In this document: piece after piece, positions 25,357 through 35,654 of the stretch
Position numbering within the stretch: the stretch's first letter is position 1
Layout of the letters: every line of letters starts with the position of its first letter
Assembly: GCA_003224525.1 (NCBI GenBank)
Contig: QHZB01000231.1
Coordinates: forward strand, 1 to 42,537
Length of the DNA: 42,537 bases
Reading direction: 5' to 3'
Origin: Acidobacteriota bacterium
Lineage (GTDB): Bacteria; Acidobacteriota; Terriglobia; Acidiferrales; UBA7541
Made by a program: the position numbers and the translations under genes
The notes under the pieces: model-generated
Told to the model about the DNA's origin: nothing
Seen by the model: the letters and a program-made list of their open reading frames with translations, nothing else
The model's database searches: none

Positions 25357-26562
25357 ATGAACGTGATTTCGAAATACAAACTCTGGATAGGCGGAGCGTT
25401 TTGCCTGGCCATCATCGGCGTGATTATTGGAGCGATACGCCCAAAGCACGTATCGGGAGCTCCGTCGGGCTTTTCGCTCGAAGTAGAAGTCGTCCCGGTT
25501 GGGCAGAAGGACGTTCCGATTTTTGGCGAGTGGATCGGGACGCTCGACGGATTTACGAATGCCGACGTTAGGGCACAAGTCACGGGCTACCTGCTGCGGC
25601 AGGGCTACCGGGAAGGCGCATTCGTCAAGAAGGGTCAGTTACTCTTCGAGATTGACGCGCGGCCCTTTCAGGCAGTCCTTGACCAAGCCAAAGGGCAGTT
25701 GTCGCAGGCCAAGGCCATGCTTGCCAACGCCCAAGCTGTGCAGGGCAGGACCGAGCTAGACGTAGACCGCTACACGCCGTTGGCCAAAGAACAAGCCGCT
25801 AGCCAGCAAGATCTGGACAACGCCGTCCAGAACAACATGGCGGCAAAGGCAACGGTGGCCACGGCCGAAGCTCAAATTAAGACGGCCGAGGCTGCCGTGG
25901 AAACGGCCAAGATCAACCTCGATTTTACCCGCCTCATTGCACCCATCGACGGCATCGCTGGGCAGGCTCAACTTCAAGTGGGTGCCTTGGTCAATCCGAA
26001 CGGCGGGCCTGTGACCTCCGTGTCCACCGTCAACCCTATCAAGGTTTATTTTACCGTGAGCGAAAGCGAGTATCTCGATTGGAACAAACGATTCCCGACG
26101 GAGACGACTCGGCTAGCGGCTGACAAGAGTCTGCGCCTCGAACTGATTTTGGCCGACGGCTCCCCCTATCCACGTGAGGGTACGTTCTACTTTGCGGATC
26201 GCCAGGTGAATCAGAGCACGGGCGCGATTCGCATTGCTGCGCTGTTTCCGAATCCTGGAAATATTCTGCGCCCCGGCGGCTACGGCAGAGTTCGCACGGC
26301 TGTCCGCGTCCAGAAAGATGCGCTACTTGTCCCTCAGCGTTCGGTTACGGAGTTGCAAGGCGGCTATCAAGTAGCGGTTGTGGACGGCGAGAACAAAGTG
26401 AGCATCCGCACTGTGAGAGTCGGCGACCGTGTCGGCACCCAGTGGATTATTGCGGAAGGACTAAAGCAGGGCGAACGCGTGGTCGTCGAGGGAGTGCAGA
26501 AGGTGCATCCGGGCATGCAAGTGAACCCCAAGCCGTTCACCGTGGAAAGTAAGGGAAGGTAA
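25357..26562 (+). CDS. RND efflux periplasmic adaptor (membrane fusion protein)
   Basis: The ATG at 25357 follows GGAGGGG. The 401-residue protein has an N-terminal membrane segment (about 10-27), a lipoyl half-motif ([32 protein letters not shown]), a long alpha hairpin rich in Ala/Gln, the second lipoyl half ([20 protein letters not shown]), then beta-barrel and membrane-proximal domains. This is the AcrA/MexA plan. It bridges the inner-membrane pump and outer-membrane channel encoded next. The pump gene begins 4 bp downstream. Substrates are not predictable. Confidence 0.94.
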   Translation: MNVISKYKLWIGGAFCLAIIGVIIGAIRPKHVSGAPSGFSLEVEVVPVGQKDVPIFGEWIGTLDGFTNADVRAQVTGYLLRQGYREGAFVKKGQLLFEIDARPFQAVLDQAKGQLSQAKAMLANAQAVQGRTELDVDRYTPLAKEQAASQQDLDNAVQNNMAAKATVATAEAQIKTAEAAVETAKINLDFTRLIAPIDGIAGQAQLQVGALVNPNGGPVTSVSTVNPIKVYFTVSESEYLDWNKRFPTETTRLAADKSLRLELILADGSPYPREGTFYFADRQVNQSTGAIRIAALFPNPGNILRPGGYGRVRTAVRVQKDALLVPQRSVTELQGGYQVAVVDGENKVSIRTVRVGDRVGTQWIIAEGLKQGERVVVEGVQKVHPGMQVNPKPFTVESKGR

Positions 26563-26566
26563 CCCG

Positions 26567-29500
26567 ATGTCAAAGTTCTTTATCAACCGTCCCATCGTCG
26601 CCATGGTCATCTCCATCGTTATGGTGATTGTAGGCACCATCACGATCCTTAGTCTGCCGGTCGCGCAATTTCCCAACATTGCTCCCCCGGAAATTCAAGT
26701 ACTGGCCACCTACGTCGGTGCGGACGCGCAAACCCTCGAGCAGGCGGTCGCCACTCCCATTGAACAGCAGATGAGCGGCGTGGACAACATGAACTATATG
26801 TATTCGCTGAATGCCACGGGCAACTCGAACACGACACTGATCGTGAACTTCGATGTGAAAACCGATCCGAACACCGATTTGATTCTCACCCAGGCACGGG
26901 AGACGCAAGCTGCCTCGCAACTCCCCGCTGATGTCAACAACTACGGAATTACCGTCCGAAAGTCGGTAAGTGCTCCTCTCATGTTAGTTGCCTTGTACTC
27001 GCCGCATGGAACGTACGATGCCAAGTTTCTGGCGAATTACGCGTACATCAATATCACCGATCCGATCACGCGCGCGCCCGGCATCGGCAACGTTCAGGTA
27101 TTCGGAGCGGGCCAATACGCGATGCGGCTGTGGGTAAAACCCGACCAATTGGCAAAGCTGGGCATCACCGTTCCTGAAATCGTCAGTGCCATTCAGGCGC
27201 AGAATACCGTGAACCCAGCCGGAAAGGCGGGCGGCGAACCGGCACCGAAGGGCCAGGAATTTACTTACTCGGTTCTCGCGCAAGGCCGTCTCGTGTCGCC
27301 GGATGAATTCGGGCAGATCGTGGTGCGCGAAACGCCGGACGGCGGGATTGTGCGTGTCCGGGACGTCGCCAGGATCGAGCTGGGTTCCCAGGACTACAGC
27401 GTTCTTGGCCGCCTCAACGGACAACCGAGCGCGATTATCGCTACATATCAGTTGCCCGGTTCCAACGCCGTCGACGCAGCCGCAAACGTCAAGAAGCTAA
27501 TGGCCCAGATGAAGCAGCGCTTCCCGGAGGACATGGATTATGTCGTAGCGCTGGACCAGACTCGCGCGGTCACGGAAGGCATCAAGGAAATCGTTAAAAC
27601 GCTTTTGATCGCCCTCGCGCTGGTGATCCTCGTGGTCTACCTTTTCCTGCAGGGCTGGCGCGCCACGCTGATTCCGCTCCTTGCGGTGCCCGTCTCGCTG
27701 GTCGGCACGTTCGTGCTCTTCCCGGCGTTCGGTTTCTCCATCAATACGCTTTCTCTCTTTGGTCTCGTGCTGGCCATCGGCCTCGTGGTGGACGACGCCA
27801 TCGTCGTGGTCGAAGGTGTGGAACGGCACATCGAGGACGGCATGACACCGAAGAACGCGGCCTTGAAAGCCATGGAAGAACTGTCCGGCCCCGTTGTTGG
27901 CATCGCCCTGGTGCTTTCGGCCGTATTTGTGCCGACAGCCTTCATCCCCGGCATTACCGGTCGGCTCTACCAGCAGTTCGCCGTCACCGTGGCGATTTCG
28001 GTGCTTCTCTCGGCGTTTAACGCGCTTACGCTCAGTCCCGCGCTTGCCGCGCTGCTGCTCCGGCCACGGACACAGAGCCGGGGATTGCTGAGGCGGTTTT
28101 TCGAATGGTTCAACCGCTGGTTCGAGCGTGCAACCGAGGGCTACGTCCGTTGGAGCGCGGCACTCATCCGAAAGGCCGTCGTCGTAGTCGTGTTGCTCGT
28201 GGGATTTGGCTTGGCGGGCGGCTTTTTTGCCAACCGAGTGCCGTCGAGCTTCCTTCCGGACGAAGACCAGGGCTATGCCTTCGTCAATCTCCAGCTCCCG
28301 AACGGAGCCTCGTTGGAACGCACCACCGCGGCTGCGGCTGATGTGGAAAAAATCTTGGCCAATACCCCGGGTGTTCAATATACGACTAGCGTAGTCGGCT
28401 TCAGTTTGCTGAGCTACGTGCGCACCAGTTATAACGCGTTCTTTTTTGTCACGTTCAAGCCATGGGATGAGCGCACGACACGAGCCGAACAATTTCAAGC
28501 GATCAAGGCGCATCTGAATCGAGAATTGAGCCGGTTGCCTTCGAGCATTGCCTTCAGTTTTTCTCCTCCCGCTATTCCGGGCGTCGGTACTTCCGGTGGG
28601 TTCACTTTCGTCCTTGAGGATCGCGCCGGAAATGATGTGCAGTTCCTGGCCAAGAACCTGGCGACCTTCCTGGAAGCGGCTCGCAAGCGCCCCGAGATCG
28701 CAGGCTTGAGCACTACCTTCCTGCCCAGCGTGCCACAGGAGTTCGTCGAGGTGGACCGCGACAAAGTGCTGAAACAGGGTGTACCCCTCAATGATGTCTA
28801 CCGCACCATCCAAGCGTTCATGGGCGGATATTTCATCAACTACTTCAATCGGTTCGGCCGTCAATGGCAGGTCTATATCGAAGCGGAAGGTGAAGATCGC
28901 GCCAAGGCGGAAAACGTTGGGCAGTTTTACGTTCGTAACAGCAAAGGGGAGAACGTCCCACTATCCACGCTAACCAGCGTAAAGCCGCGGTTCGGGCCGG
29001 AGTTTACGATGCGTTTCAATGAGTATCGTTCCGCGCAAATCAACGGTGGCGCCGCGCCGGGCTACAGCGCGGACCAAGCCACGGCGGCCCTCGAAGACGT
29101 GTTCAAACAGACGATGCCGCGAGAGATGGGTTTCGACTACTCGGGCATGTCCTATCAGGAACAGAAAGCGCGGGAGGGAGTACCAGCGTCGGTGATCTTC
29201 GGACTGTCGCTGCTATTCGTATTCCTTATTCTGGCGGCGTTGTATGAGAGCTGGTCGCTGCCGTTCAGCGTGCTGCTGAGCACGCCCGTGGCGATCTTTG
29301 GAGCCTTTGGAATCCTGTGGTTGCGCCGCGTGCTGCTCGGCGTTTTCCTGCCGCCCTACATGGTCCAGATCGAGAACGATATCTACTCACAAATCGGGCT
29401 GGTCATGCTCATCGGCTTAGCCGCTAAGAACGCGATTTTGATCGTCGAGTTCGCCAAGGAGCAGTACGAAAACGGAAAGCCTCTGGCGGATGCCGCGCTT

Positions 29501-29770
29501 GAAGGAGCCAGGCTTCGCCTGCGGCCGATTTTGATGACGTCTTTCGCGTTCATTTTGGGCTGCGTGCCGCTGTGGACGGCGACCGGCGCCGGGTCGGTTG
29601 CCCGCCAAATCATGGGCACTACGGTTATCGGCGGGATGCTGGCCGCCAGCGTGATCGGAATCTTCTTCGTGCCGGCGATCTTCTACCTGGTGGAGAAATG
29701 GTCAGGTGCCGGGAAGGAGCACGTTTCGGGAGCGTTGCCGGCAACGCCAGCTCCGGCGGAGGGAGACTGA
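26567..29770 (+). CDS. RND efflux inner-membrane pump, HAE1/AcrB family
   Basis: The 1067-residue pump begins [20 protein letters not shown], as expected for AcrB relatives. Two repeats of six membrane helices flank large periplasmic domains. The proton-relay pair is visible in [39 protein letters not shown] and the N-terminal [21 protein letters not shown] match the pore domains of HAE1 pumps that export drugs, detergents or other amphiphiles. It is the middle gene of a complete tripartite operon with short gaps. Length is normal and no break was found. The 455-residue frame on the opposite strand is a shadow. Confidence 0.96.
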   Translation: MSKFFINRPIVAMVISIVMVIVGTITILSLPVAQFPNIAPPEIQVLATYVGADAQTLEQAVATPIEQQMSGVDNMNYMYSLNATGNSNTTLIVNFDVKTDPNTDLILTQARETQAASQLPADVNNYGITVRKSVSAPLMLVALYSPHGTYDAKFLANYAYINITDPITRAPGIGNVQVFGAGQYAMRLWVKPDQLAKLGITVPEIVSAIQAQNTVNPAGKAGGEPAPKGQEFTYSVLAQGRLVSPDEFGQIVVRETPDGGIVRVRDVARIELGSQDYSVLGRLNGQPSAIIATYQLPGSNAVDAAANVKKLMAQMKQRFPEDMDYVVALDQTRAVTEGIKEIVKTLLIALALVILVVYLFLQGWRATLIPLLAVPVSLVGTFVLFPAFGFSINTLSLFGLVLAIGLVVDDAIVVVEGVERHIEDGMTPKNAALKAMEELSGPVVGIALVLSAVFVPTAFIPGITGRLYQQFAVTVAISVLLSAFNALTLSPALAALLLRPRTQSRGLLRRFFEWFNRWFERATEGYVRWSAALIRKAVVVVVLLVGFGLAGGFFANRVPSSFLPDEDQGYAFVNLQLPNGASLERTTAAAADVEKILANTPGVQYTTSVVGFSLLSYVRTSYNAFFFVTFKPWDERTTRAEQFQAIKAHLNRELSRLPSSIAFSFSPPAIPGVGTSGGFTFVLEDRAGNDVQFLAKNLATFLEAARKRPEIAGLSTTFLPSVPQEFVEVDRDKVLKQGVPLNDVYRTIQAFMGGYFINYFNRFGRQWQVYIEAEGEDRAKAENVGQFYVRNSKGENVPLSTLTSVKPRFGPEFTMRFNEYRSAQINGGAAPGYSADQATAALEDVFKQTMPREMGFDYSGMSYQEQKAREGVPASVIFGLSLLFVFLILAALYESWSLPFSVLLSTPVAIFGAFGILWLRRVLLGVFLPPYMVQIENDIYSQIGLVMLIGLAAKNAILIVEFAKEQYENGKPLADAALEGARLRLRPILMTSFAFILGCVPLWTATGAGSVARQIMGTTVIGGMLAASVIGIFFVPAIFYLVEKWSGAGKEHVSGALPATPAPAEGD

Positions 29771-29818
29771 GATGGACCACCGCGAGAACGGCGCGAAGGA
29801 AGAAAGGCGGAGCAAGCT

Positions 29819-31231
29819 ATGAAGAATCTAGCGCCAATCATAGCCGCCATTATGGCTTCGGGTTTAGTCGCTGCATGCCGCGTCGGGCCGAACTACCATC
29901 GACCCGTCATTCAATCTCCTACGGCCTACCGTGATCTGAGCGAAAATCCACAGGTCCAGGCTGTGGCAGCGTCCTATGCTGATCTTCCTTGGTGGCAGGT
30001 CTTCCAGGACCCCCAATTACAAGAACTCATCCGCATAGCGCTAAAGCAAAACTACGACTTGCAACTTGCGACGGAGCGCATCAACGCCGGGCGTGCGCAG
30101 GTTGCCATCACGCGCTCCAATCTCTTTCCGCAGGTGCGAGGAAGCGGCGATTTCACCGGCGGAAAAGAACATACCTTCCAGACTAGGTCAAACTTTCTGA
30201 CACTTACATCCGACGCAGCGTTCCAGCTGGACTTCTTCGGTAAGCTGCGTCGCGCGACCGAGGCGTCACGCGCACAGCTCCTTGCCACAGAGGATGCGCG
30301 GCAGACGGTCATACTAACGCTCGTGAGCGACGTGGCGAGTGATTATTTCGCGCTCCTGCAACTTGACCTTCAACTACAAATCACGCGCGAGACTGTCAAG
30401 ACGCAGGAAGACTCCGTGAAGCTTACCAATCTTCGCGTCGAGCACGGTGTGGCCACAAAGCTCGACGTTTTGCAGGCTCAGCAAGTTCTCGATTCGGCGA
30501 ATGCTCAAATCCCTGACTTGGAGCGGCGGATCGCGCAGGAAGAAAATGCCATCAGCATCCTCCTTGGCAACTACCCGCAGGCCGTGCCGCGCGGGCAGCC
30601 GCTGGTGGAGCAGCCGCTTCCTCCCGAAGTGCCGCCAGGCCTGCCTTCATCGCTAATCGAGCGCCGGCCCGATATTCGCGAGGCCGAGCAAACTCTAGTC
30701 ACCGCGAATGCCGAAATCGGGGTTGCCAAAGCCCAGTTCTTTCCGCAAATCTCCCTCACGGGCTCCGGCGGCGGCTCCTTCGGACGCAGCAGCGCATTCT
30801 CTGGCCTAATGAGTTCGCAACTCGGAATCTGGTCCTACGGCGCCCGAGTGAGCCAGCCCATCTTCACGGGGGGAGCTCTTCGCGGAGATCTGCGGCTAGC
30901 CAAGTCGCAGAATCAACAGGCGCTGATCGCTTACCGGCAAGCGATTCAGCATGCCTTCGGGGACGTATCCGATGCGCTGATCGGCTATCAGAAATTCCAT
31001 CAGGTCCGGGTCCGCCAGGAAGACACCGTCAAGGACTTGCAGGAATCCGTTCGCCTGTCCGAAATGCGTTACAAGGGAGGCACCACCACTTATCTCGAAG
31101 TCCTGGATGGCCAACGGTCCCTCTTTTCCGCTGAGCTCACACTCGCGGAGGCGCGCGGCACTGAGTACCAGAGTCTTGTGCAACTCTACAGGGCACTCGG
31201 CGGAGGCTGGCAGCAACAACCGCAGAATTGA
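29819..31231 (+). CDS. Outer-membrane efflux lipoprotein, NodT/OprM family
   Basis: The 470-residue protein has a lipoprotein signal (AIMASGLVAAC, Cys20) followed by RVGPNYHRP, the usual NodT/OprM opening. Two similar halves of helical hairpins follow, with WWQVFQDPQLQELIRIAL, a LERRIAQEENAISILLGNYP segment, LIERRPDIREAEQTLVTANA and ITGGALRGDL-like GGALRGDLRLAK. It forms the TolC-like exit duct for the pump. A GCGGAG site precedes the ATG, 48 bp after the pump stop. A weak terminator-like hairpin follows the stop. Confidence 0.94.
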   Translation: MKNLAPIIAAIMASGLVAACRVGPNYHRPVIQSPTAYRDLSENPQVQAVAASYADLPWWQVFQDPQLQELIRIALKQNYDLQLATERINAGRAQVAITRSNLFPQVRGSGDFTGGKEHTFQTRSNFLTLTSDAAFQLDFFGKLRRATEASRAQLLATEDARQTVILTLVSDVASDYFALLQLDLQLQITRETVKTQEDSVKLTNLRVEHGVATKLDVLQAQQVLDSANAQIPDLERRIAQEENAISILLGNYPQAVPRGQPLVEQPLPPEVPPGLPSSLIERRPDIREAEQTLVTANAEIGVAKAQFFPQISLTGSGGGSFGRSSAFSGLMSSQLGIWSYGARVSQPIFTGGALRGDLRLAKSQNQQALIAYRQAIQHAFGDVSDALIGYQKFHQVRVRQEDTVKDLQESVRLSEMRYKGGTTTYLEVLDGQRSLFSAELTLAEARGTEYQSLVQLYRALGGGWQQQPQN

Positions 31232-31232
31232 C

Positions 31233-31266
31233 TTGCCGAATTGTCGTCCAAGACGGCAATCTTTTC
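31233..31266 (+). terminator. Possible terminator after efflux operon
   Basis: A six-base perfect stem (TTGCCG at 31233-31238 with CGGCAA at 31254-31259), 15-nt loop and a TCTTTT tail lie directly after the channel stop codon. The tail is short, so the call is tentative. Confidence 0.4.
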
Positions 31267-31374
31267 CGGATCTATCGTCACCACTTGCAAACTATCCGGA
31301 AACGGCGTTGGAGGGAACCCCTGGAGTGAGACGGTTTGATCATGCACACTTTGACGGCACGACCCCACGGGGCC

Positions 31375-31404
31375 TTGTACCCATTTTGGGAACAAATGTA
31401 TAAT
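31375..31404 (+). promoter_or_regulatory. higBA promoter with overlapping inverted repeat
   Basis: A consensus TATAAT lies at 31399-31404, about 27 nt before the toxin start. Between it and a weak -35 (TTGTAC, 31375-31380) sits an imperfect inverted repeat, TTGTACCC-N5-GGGAACAA at 31375-31395. HigA antitoxins repress their own operon at such sites, so this is the likely operator. Confidence 0.6.
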
Positions 31405-31430
31405 GAAGGCGTGTCTTTCGAGGCTTGGCC

Positions 31431-31727
31431 GTGAGAGTGATTGCGCGGAAAACTCTAAGGCAATTCGTGGACAGCCTCAAAGGCAGCAAGGATCAGAAGG
31501 CGGTTAGATCAGCGCTTGAGGCATGGTTTCATGAGGCCATTCGCGCTGACTGGAAAAGTCCGGCGGATGTTTTGAAGGCCTATGCGAATGCCAGCATCGC
31601 GGGACCGGGCAGAGTAGTCTTCAACATCAAAGCGAATGATTACCGGTTGGTGGTGGCCATCAACTATCGTCACCAGATCGTGTTCATCAAATGGGATCGG
31701 AACCCATGGGGATTACGACAAGATTGA
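31431..31727 (+). CDS. higB: HigB-like toxin, C-terminus frameshifted
   Basis: A GTG at 31431 (GAGG upstream) begins VRVIARKTLRQF, the usual HigB opening; a TTG two codons earlier is possible. The 98 residues match HigB mRNA interferases through NYRHQIVFIKW, then read DRNPWGLRQD. Dropping one G from the GGG at 31693-31695 restores WIGTHGDYDKIDV and a stop at 31732-31734, the normal HigB ending that contains the catalytic His. The toxin is therefore probably inactive, unless the extra G is a sequencing error. Antitoxin HigA follows. HigB enzymes normally cleave mRNA on the ribosome. Confidence 0.85.
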   Translation: MRVIARKTLRQFVDSLKGSKDQKAVRSALEAWFHEAIRADWKSPADVLKAYANASIAGPGRVVFNIKANDYRLVVAINYRHQIVFIKWDRNPWGLRQD

Positions 31728-31744
31728 CGTATAGACGGTGAAAT

Positions 31745-32173
31745 ATGGACATCAAGCCCATTAGAGAGGAAGCCGATTACGAGCGAGCACTGCGACGAGT
31801 GGAGGAGTTGTGGAATGCCTCCGAGAGTTCGACAGAAAGCGACGAGTTAGAGATTCTGGCCACCTTGATCGAGGCATATGAGCGTGAACACTATCCGGTA
31901 GAACTCCCCCATCCGATCGAAGCGATCAAGTTCCGATTGGAACAGAAAGGTAAAGACTCGCGCGCATTGATCGGGGTCATCGGTCAACGAACGCGTGTTT
32001 ATGAGGTCATGCAGGGGAAGAGGTCTCTGTCGTTAAACATGATTCGTAATTTGCACGAGAAACTCCACATTCCGGCGGAGGTTCTCATCCAGTCCGCGCG
32101 GAGAGGGCGCAAGGTTGATGTCCACGGGAGTTCAGCGAGAGTCAGACGAACCAGCATACGAAAATCGGCATAG
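31745..32173 (+). CDS. higA: HigA-like antitoxin, HTH domain
   Basis: The 142-residue protein starts at an ATG 10 bp beyond the restored toxin stop. The N-terminal half (YERALRRVEELWNA, ESDELEILATLIEAYEREHYP) is the family's helical dimerisation and toxin-binding section. HPIEAIKFRLEQKGK then leads to an XRE-type helix-turn-helix with GQRTRVYEVMQGKRSLSLNM as the recognition part and LHEKLHIPAEVLI at the end. It would neutralise HigB and repress the operon at the repeat at 31375. A basic tail of about 25 residues (SARVRRTSIRKSA) is unusual. The gene is intact although its toxin is frameshifted. Confidence 0.9.
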   Translation: MDIKPIREEADYERALRRVEELWNASESSTESDELEILATLIEAYEREHYPVELPHPIEAIKFRLEQKGKDSRALIGVIGQRTRVYEVMQGKRSLSLNMIRNLHEKLHIPAEVLIQSARRGRKVDVHGSSARVRRTSIRKSA

Positions 32174-32316
32174 TTGTTTCGTCCACCGTGGCTTGAGTCA
32201 GGCCAAGAGTCCACTTGTCCGTCATCAAAATGCAAAATGGTTTAGAATCTCGTGGGATGGCAGAGTTTCTGTGCGGGCTTTGCCCAATGCTCTGTCAAAA
32301 ACCTGTCCCGGGCTGA

Positions 32317-32535
32317 AAGTGGGGTTCTGCGTTTCGAAGTAAGAATGGGAATTTCGATACTCGCCAGCTCGCCGCTATCGCCGAGTTCCTGGCTCGCACG
32401 ACAGACCTTATCTACCGTCACGCGGCTCTGCGGCGCGCTGAAACAATTTCCGATCTGGGCCGGACTAGCGTGACGGGACGAGCACCCTCCTCAACAGTGC
32501 CAAATGAGGAATCAGAAATGAAAGTGCAGCGATGA
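32317..32535 (+). pseudogene. 3' remnant of a gene coupled to the membrane-protein pseudogene
   Basis: An open frame without a start, from after the TGA at 32314-32316, reads FDTRQLAAIAEFLARTTDLI and RHAALRRAETISDLGR, a plausible helical C-terminus. It ends in a TGA overlapping the next ATG (ATGA, 32532-32535), a typical operon junction. I suspect the tail of a small regulator, but the family is not identifiable. Confidence 0.4.
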
Positions 32536-33187
32536 CACCCGGCCTCCGCAAATTAACCATTACCGCGCACGTCACCTTCTCGGTCGGCTGGCTCGGCGCG
32601 GCCGCCGCCTTCCTGGTTCTCAGCATCGCCGGCCTGACCAGCCACGATGCTGACGTGGTGCGAGGCGCTTATCTCTCGATGGACTTGATCAGCTGGTTTG
32701 TCATCATCCCGATGTGTTTCGCTGCGCTGGCCACCGGACTTCTCCAGGCACTATTATAGGCACGCCGTGGGGGCTTGTTCCGCTACTACTGGATCGTGAT
32801 GAATTCGGCCTGCCATTTTTGCCACTATCGCCTTGCTGATACACCAATTTGGGGTGATGGCTGTGGCGGCGAAGCGCGTGTCAGGATCTGCGGCCGAAAC
32901 ATTGTTCAGCGGCGACTTCGGTCCTGTGAAGACCGAACTCGTGCGCGCTCCTAGCCTCGCCATACTGTTGCTGCTCGTGGCCACGTCACTTGGCGTGTAC
33001 AAACCATGGGGTCTGACCCGCTATGGGAAACGCAAACAACAGGAGCGGCGTAAAGTAGTGCTGGAACCTAACAACGAGACTCCCTTAGTTAGCAGTCAAG
33101 ATCTTCTACGCCGTGATATGTGTGCTTGTGTTGGTCGTGGTCGTGCTGCACCTCACTGGGCATGGTCTTGGTGGCCGCGGTCACTGA
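32532..33187 (+). pseudogene. Decayed membrane protein gene (DUF2269-like), several frameshifts
   Basis: The first 75 residues (MTPGLRKLTITAHVTFSVGW onward) are intact membrane-protein sequence, then a stop occurs at 32757-32759. The protein continues in pieces: GLFRYYWIVM in the first frame after that stop, then IHQFGVMAVAAKRVSGSAAE and LVATSLGVYKPWGLTRYGKR in another frame from about 32810, then IFYAVI and VLHLTGHGLGGRGH in a third to a TGA at 33185-33187. Small indels near 32750-32776, 32798-32810 and 33083-33100 explain this. Joined, it would be a protein of about 215 residues with at least four membrane helices. Genuine decay is likely; local assembly error is the alternative. Confidence 0.7.
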
Positions 33188-33236
33188 TTCGGACGGGCCG
33201 TAGCGCGGCAAGTACTCGCCGTCACCCGTAAGCCGA

Positions 33237-34424
33237 TCAGTAAATAATCGTGAAATTTCCCTTACGATCGGCGAACACGCTTGGCAGTCCCCAAACAGGG
33301 ACTCCCGGAGCATGACCTTCCGAGCCGGCGAGCTTCCCGGCATTATCGAAAAGCTGCCAAGCGACGGACCCGCCTTTCGCCCAGCTCGTCCCTTCCGTCC
33401 AGACCATCAGCACTTGCCCATTCACGTTCGCCGCGACGGCAGGATGCTTTCGATTGTTACTTTCGCCGGGCGCTACGATGGGTGCCGTAACCTTGAGCGA
33501 AACGGGTTCGACGGAATCGAAGTAAACCTGGGCAGCACTCTCCCAAGCGGCACGTACGCGCTCTCCGCCTTCGCTCAGATAGGCCGTGCTCATCGGACAC
33601 GCGTTCAGTTCCCAAGGACCCACGGTCGTATCGTGAAACGTGATTCCTTGGTCTGTGGATATGAGCAGGGTCATATCTCGATGGATGTTCTCCGCCGCAG
33701 CGCGGTAGAGAATAAAGAGCGTTCCGCGCTCGTCTGCGAACGCCCGCATACCGCAGCATCCGCACGCACCAAGGGCAGGCGGCGAAATCGGTACTTCGCG
33801 CGCAAAAGTCTTGCCGTCATCTGTAGAACGCGCCAGATAGACGCGCCGATGGCCTTCTCCGGGTTCTGCACCCATCGCATGCCACACCGCATAAACGGCA
33901 CCGTGTGCGTCAGCGGCTATGGATATTCCGCCGTCACCGCCTGTGGCATATTGCATCAAGTTGCGCTGCGGCTCGAACGCTTTTTCTGAATTGTTCATCC
34001 GCGAAAAGAACACTGGCATCGTGTCCGAGGGCTCGCCAGAGTGCGCTCGGGAGCCAAACCAGATCACGTAGACTCGTCCGTTGCGCCCGACCGCTATTTG
34101 CGGGCCTCGCACCGTGCCAATCGCCACGGCACTTTCGGGCTCGCTGTTTACGCGAATCGGTTGAGAGAAGTCCTTCCCGTCGGCCGCGCGGCGCACGTAT
34201 TCGATATCGCCCGCCGAGGCATCGCCCTTGAAATAGATCATGTGCAGCACGCCGTTGCGGTCCAGCACAGTTTGTGGCTGAATCCCTTCATGCGGCGTGC
34301 GAAGCAGAGTGATTTGAGCAATCCCACGGGCTCTCACGTGCCTGGAATGAACCGATAAACTCGTGACCGTCGCCAGAGTCATAGCCAAACTAATCGTAAT
34401 TGCTCTTCGTTTCATGCAGTTCAT
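33237..34424 (-). CDS. Exported sialidase/BNR-repeat-like protein
   Basis: The 395-residue protein has a signal peptide (about 1-33). Its body shows repeated beta-propeller blades with BNR/Asp-box-like features: ARSTDDGKTFAREVP and ISTDQGITFHDT, plus blade starts such as GPQIAVGRNGRVYVIWFG and HPAVAANVNGQVLMVWTEG. Such six-bladed folds are found in sialidases and related exported proteins. The catalytic Arg triad and Tyr of true sialidases could not be confirmed. A Cys cluster GACGCCGM lies near residue 225. A second in-frame ATG nine bases downstream is equally possible; neither has a clear ribosome-binding site. It stands alone. Confidence 0.75.
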   Translation of the reverse strand: MNCMKRRAITISLAMTLATVTSLSVHSRHVRARGIAQITLLRTPHEGIQPQTVLDRNGVLHMIYFKGDASAGDIEYVRRAADGKDFSQPIRVNSEPESAVAIGTVRGPQIAVGRNGRVYVIWFGSRAHSGEPSDTMPVFFSRMNNSEKAFEPQRNLMQYATGGDGGISIAADAHGAVYAVWHAMGAEPGEGHRRVYLARSTDDGKTFAREVPISPPALGACGCCGMRAFADERGTLFILYRAAAENIHRDMTLLISTDQGITFHDTTVGPWELNACPMSTAYLSEGGERVRAAWESAAQVYFDSVEPVSLKVTAPIVAPGESNNRKHPAVAANVNGQVLMVWTEGTSWAKGGSVAWQLFDNAGKLAGSEGHAPGVPVWGLPSVFADRKGNFTIIY

Positions 34425-34610
34425 TTTAACGTAGCCTGTGTGGGGACCGCTATCCTAGCCATCCAAAAGCAGGATGACATGGCCGTTGAAATACAACGAA
34501 TGGCGCCGCTGTTGCAAGTTTTCGACATGCCAGCGTCTATTGTTTTTATGAAGTCCCTAGAATTAATCCCAATTAATCCAATCAAACATTTCGATAAATT
34601 CCTGCCCACG

Positions 34611-35597
34611 TCAATCTGAGACTGCTCTTGCGAGCAGCTCCCAAGAATTGTCAGGGAATGACGCTATTCCGCAATTCTTGAGCATGTGTCGAGGAATCGG
34701 CTCCTGGCAATGCAGCCACTCCTTCGGTATGCCCGGCACTCCTGTGCGCATTACAACTACGCCGCTAACCATGGCGCAAGTGGTGTCGCGGTCACCCAGC
34801 CCACTTACTGTTGCCCACAACGCTTCCTCGTAGTCGTTCAGATGACAGGCGGCACTCCACAAGGCAAAGGGAACTGTGTCCTGCGCTGTGACCATGGAAC
34901 CGTTCCCCAAAGCCGAGGCCACAGTCTGCACCGCAGTGCCCTGCGGGAAATCGATGGCGTTCTCAATCCCTTGGCGAACCTCACTTGGCGGAGTTCTTTG
35001 AAGGATTTGCTGCAGAAATTCCTCGCTGCTGGACAATTGCGAGGAATTTCCATGCCGCCACGCCAGCGCCGCTGCCAGGGCCACGGCAATTGCTCCAGCG
35101 ACAGCCTCCCGGTGACAGTGCGTCGTTACGGCAGACCGTTCCGCCTGGTCAACAACCTTGTCCAGATCGTCTGCGAAATAAGCCCCCAGCGGAGCCACAC
35201 GCATCGCCGATCCGTTGCCAAAGGAACCCTGCCCGCCAAATAACATCTTCGCTTCGTGTCGCCAATAGCCTCCTTGCCTGATTCTTGCCAGCAGTTCATG
35301 CATCGCCGGACCATACCCTCGCGACGGATCATAATTTCTCGCAAAGCTCTTCGCTAGGTGATCCTGATCAATCTCTGCGTGCTCTTCCAATGTGGAAACT
35401 ACGGAGATTGCCATCATTGTATCGTCAGTGAAACCCCATGGTGCCCTAGGCACCGCTTTCTTCCTAATCAAGGAAAGGGCCAATTCCTCACGAACGAAGA
35501 ACCGCTCCCCAAACGCATCGCCACAATGCAAACCCTCGAGCGACTGATAAGCGCGGGCTAAACGGTCCCTGCGACTTTGCTCATGTGATTCGATCAT
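34611..35597 (-). CDS. ADP-ribosylglycohydrolase family protein
   Basis: The 328-residue cytoplasmic protein has the family's metal-binding signatures: GDAFG near residue 27, FTDDTMM near 56-62, and a C-terminal GLGDRDTTCAMVSGV matching the usual GGDTDT-x-AAM-x-G-A pattern, with Arg replacing the first Thr. FGGQGSFGNGSAMRVAPLG is the typical central segment. Members remove ADP-ribose from arginine or other acceptors, using two divalent ions. The Asp residues needed for metal binding are present, so it is probably active. It follows a zinc-ribbon protein gene on the same strand with a 57-bp gap. The target is not evident. Confidence 0.9.
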   Translation of the reverse strand: MIESHEQSRRDRLARAYQSLEGLHCGDAFGERFFVREELALSLIRKKAVPRAPWGFTDDTMMAISVVSTLEEHAEIDQDHLAKSFARNYDPSRGYGPAMHELLARIRQGGYWRHEAKMLFGGQGSFGNGSAMRVAPLGAYFADDLDKVVDQAERSAVTTHCHREAVAGAIAVALAAALAWRHGNSSQLSSSEEFLQQILQRTPPSEVRQGIENAIDFPQGTAVQTVASALGNGSMVTAQDTVPFALWSAACHLNDYEEALWATVSGLGDRDTTCAMVSGVVVMRTGVPGIPKEWLHCQEPIPRHMLKNCGIASFPDNSWELLARAVSD

Positions 35598-35654
35598 TCT
35601 CGCATCCTGGAGTCCCCACGAAACTCTATTACGATTGGCCGATCATTCTCGGGG

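Noticed and set aside
27497-28864. 455-codon frame on the minus strand
   Set aside because: It is antisense to the RND pump gene and its product is rich in charged, low-complexity residues with no family signal.
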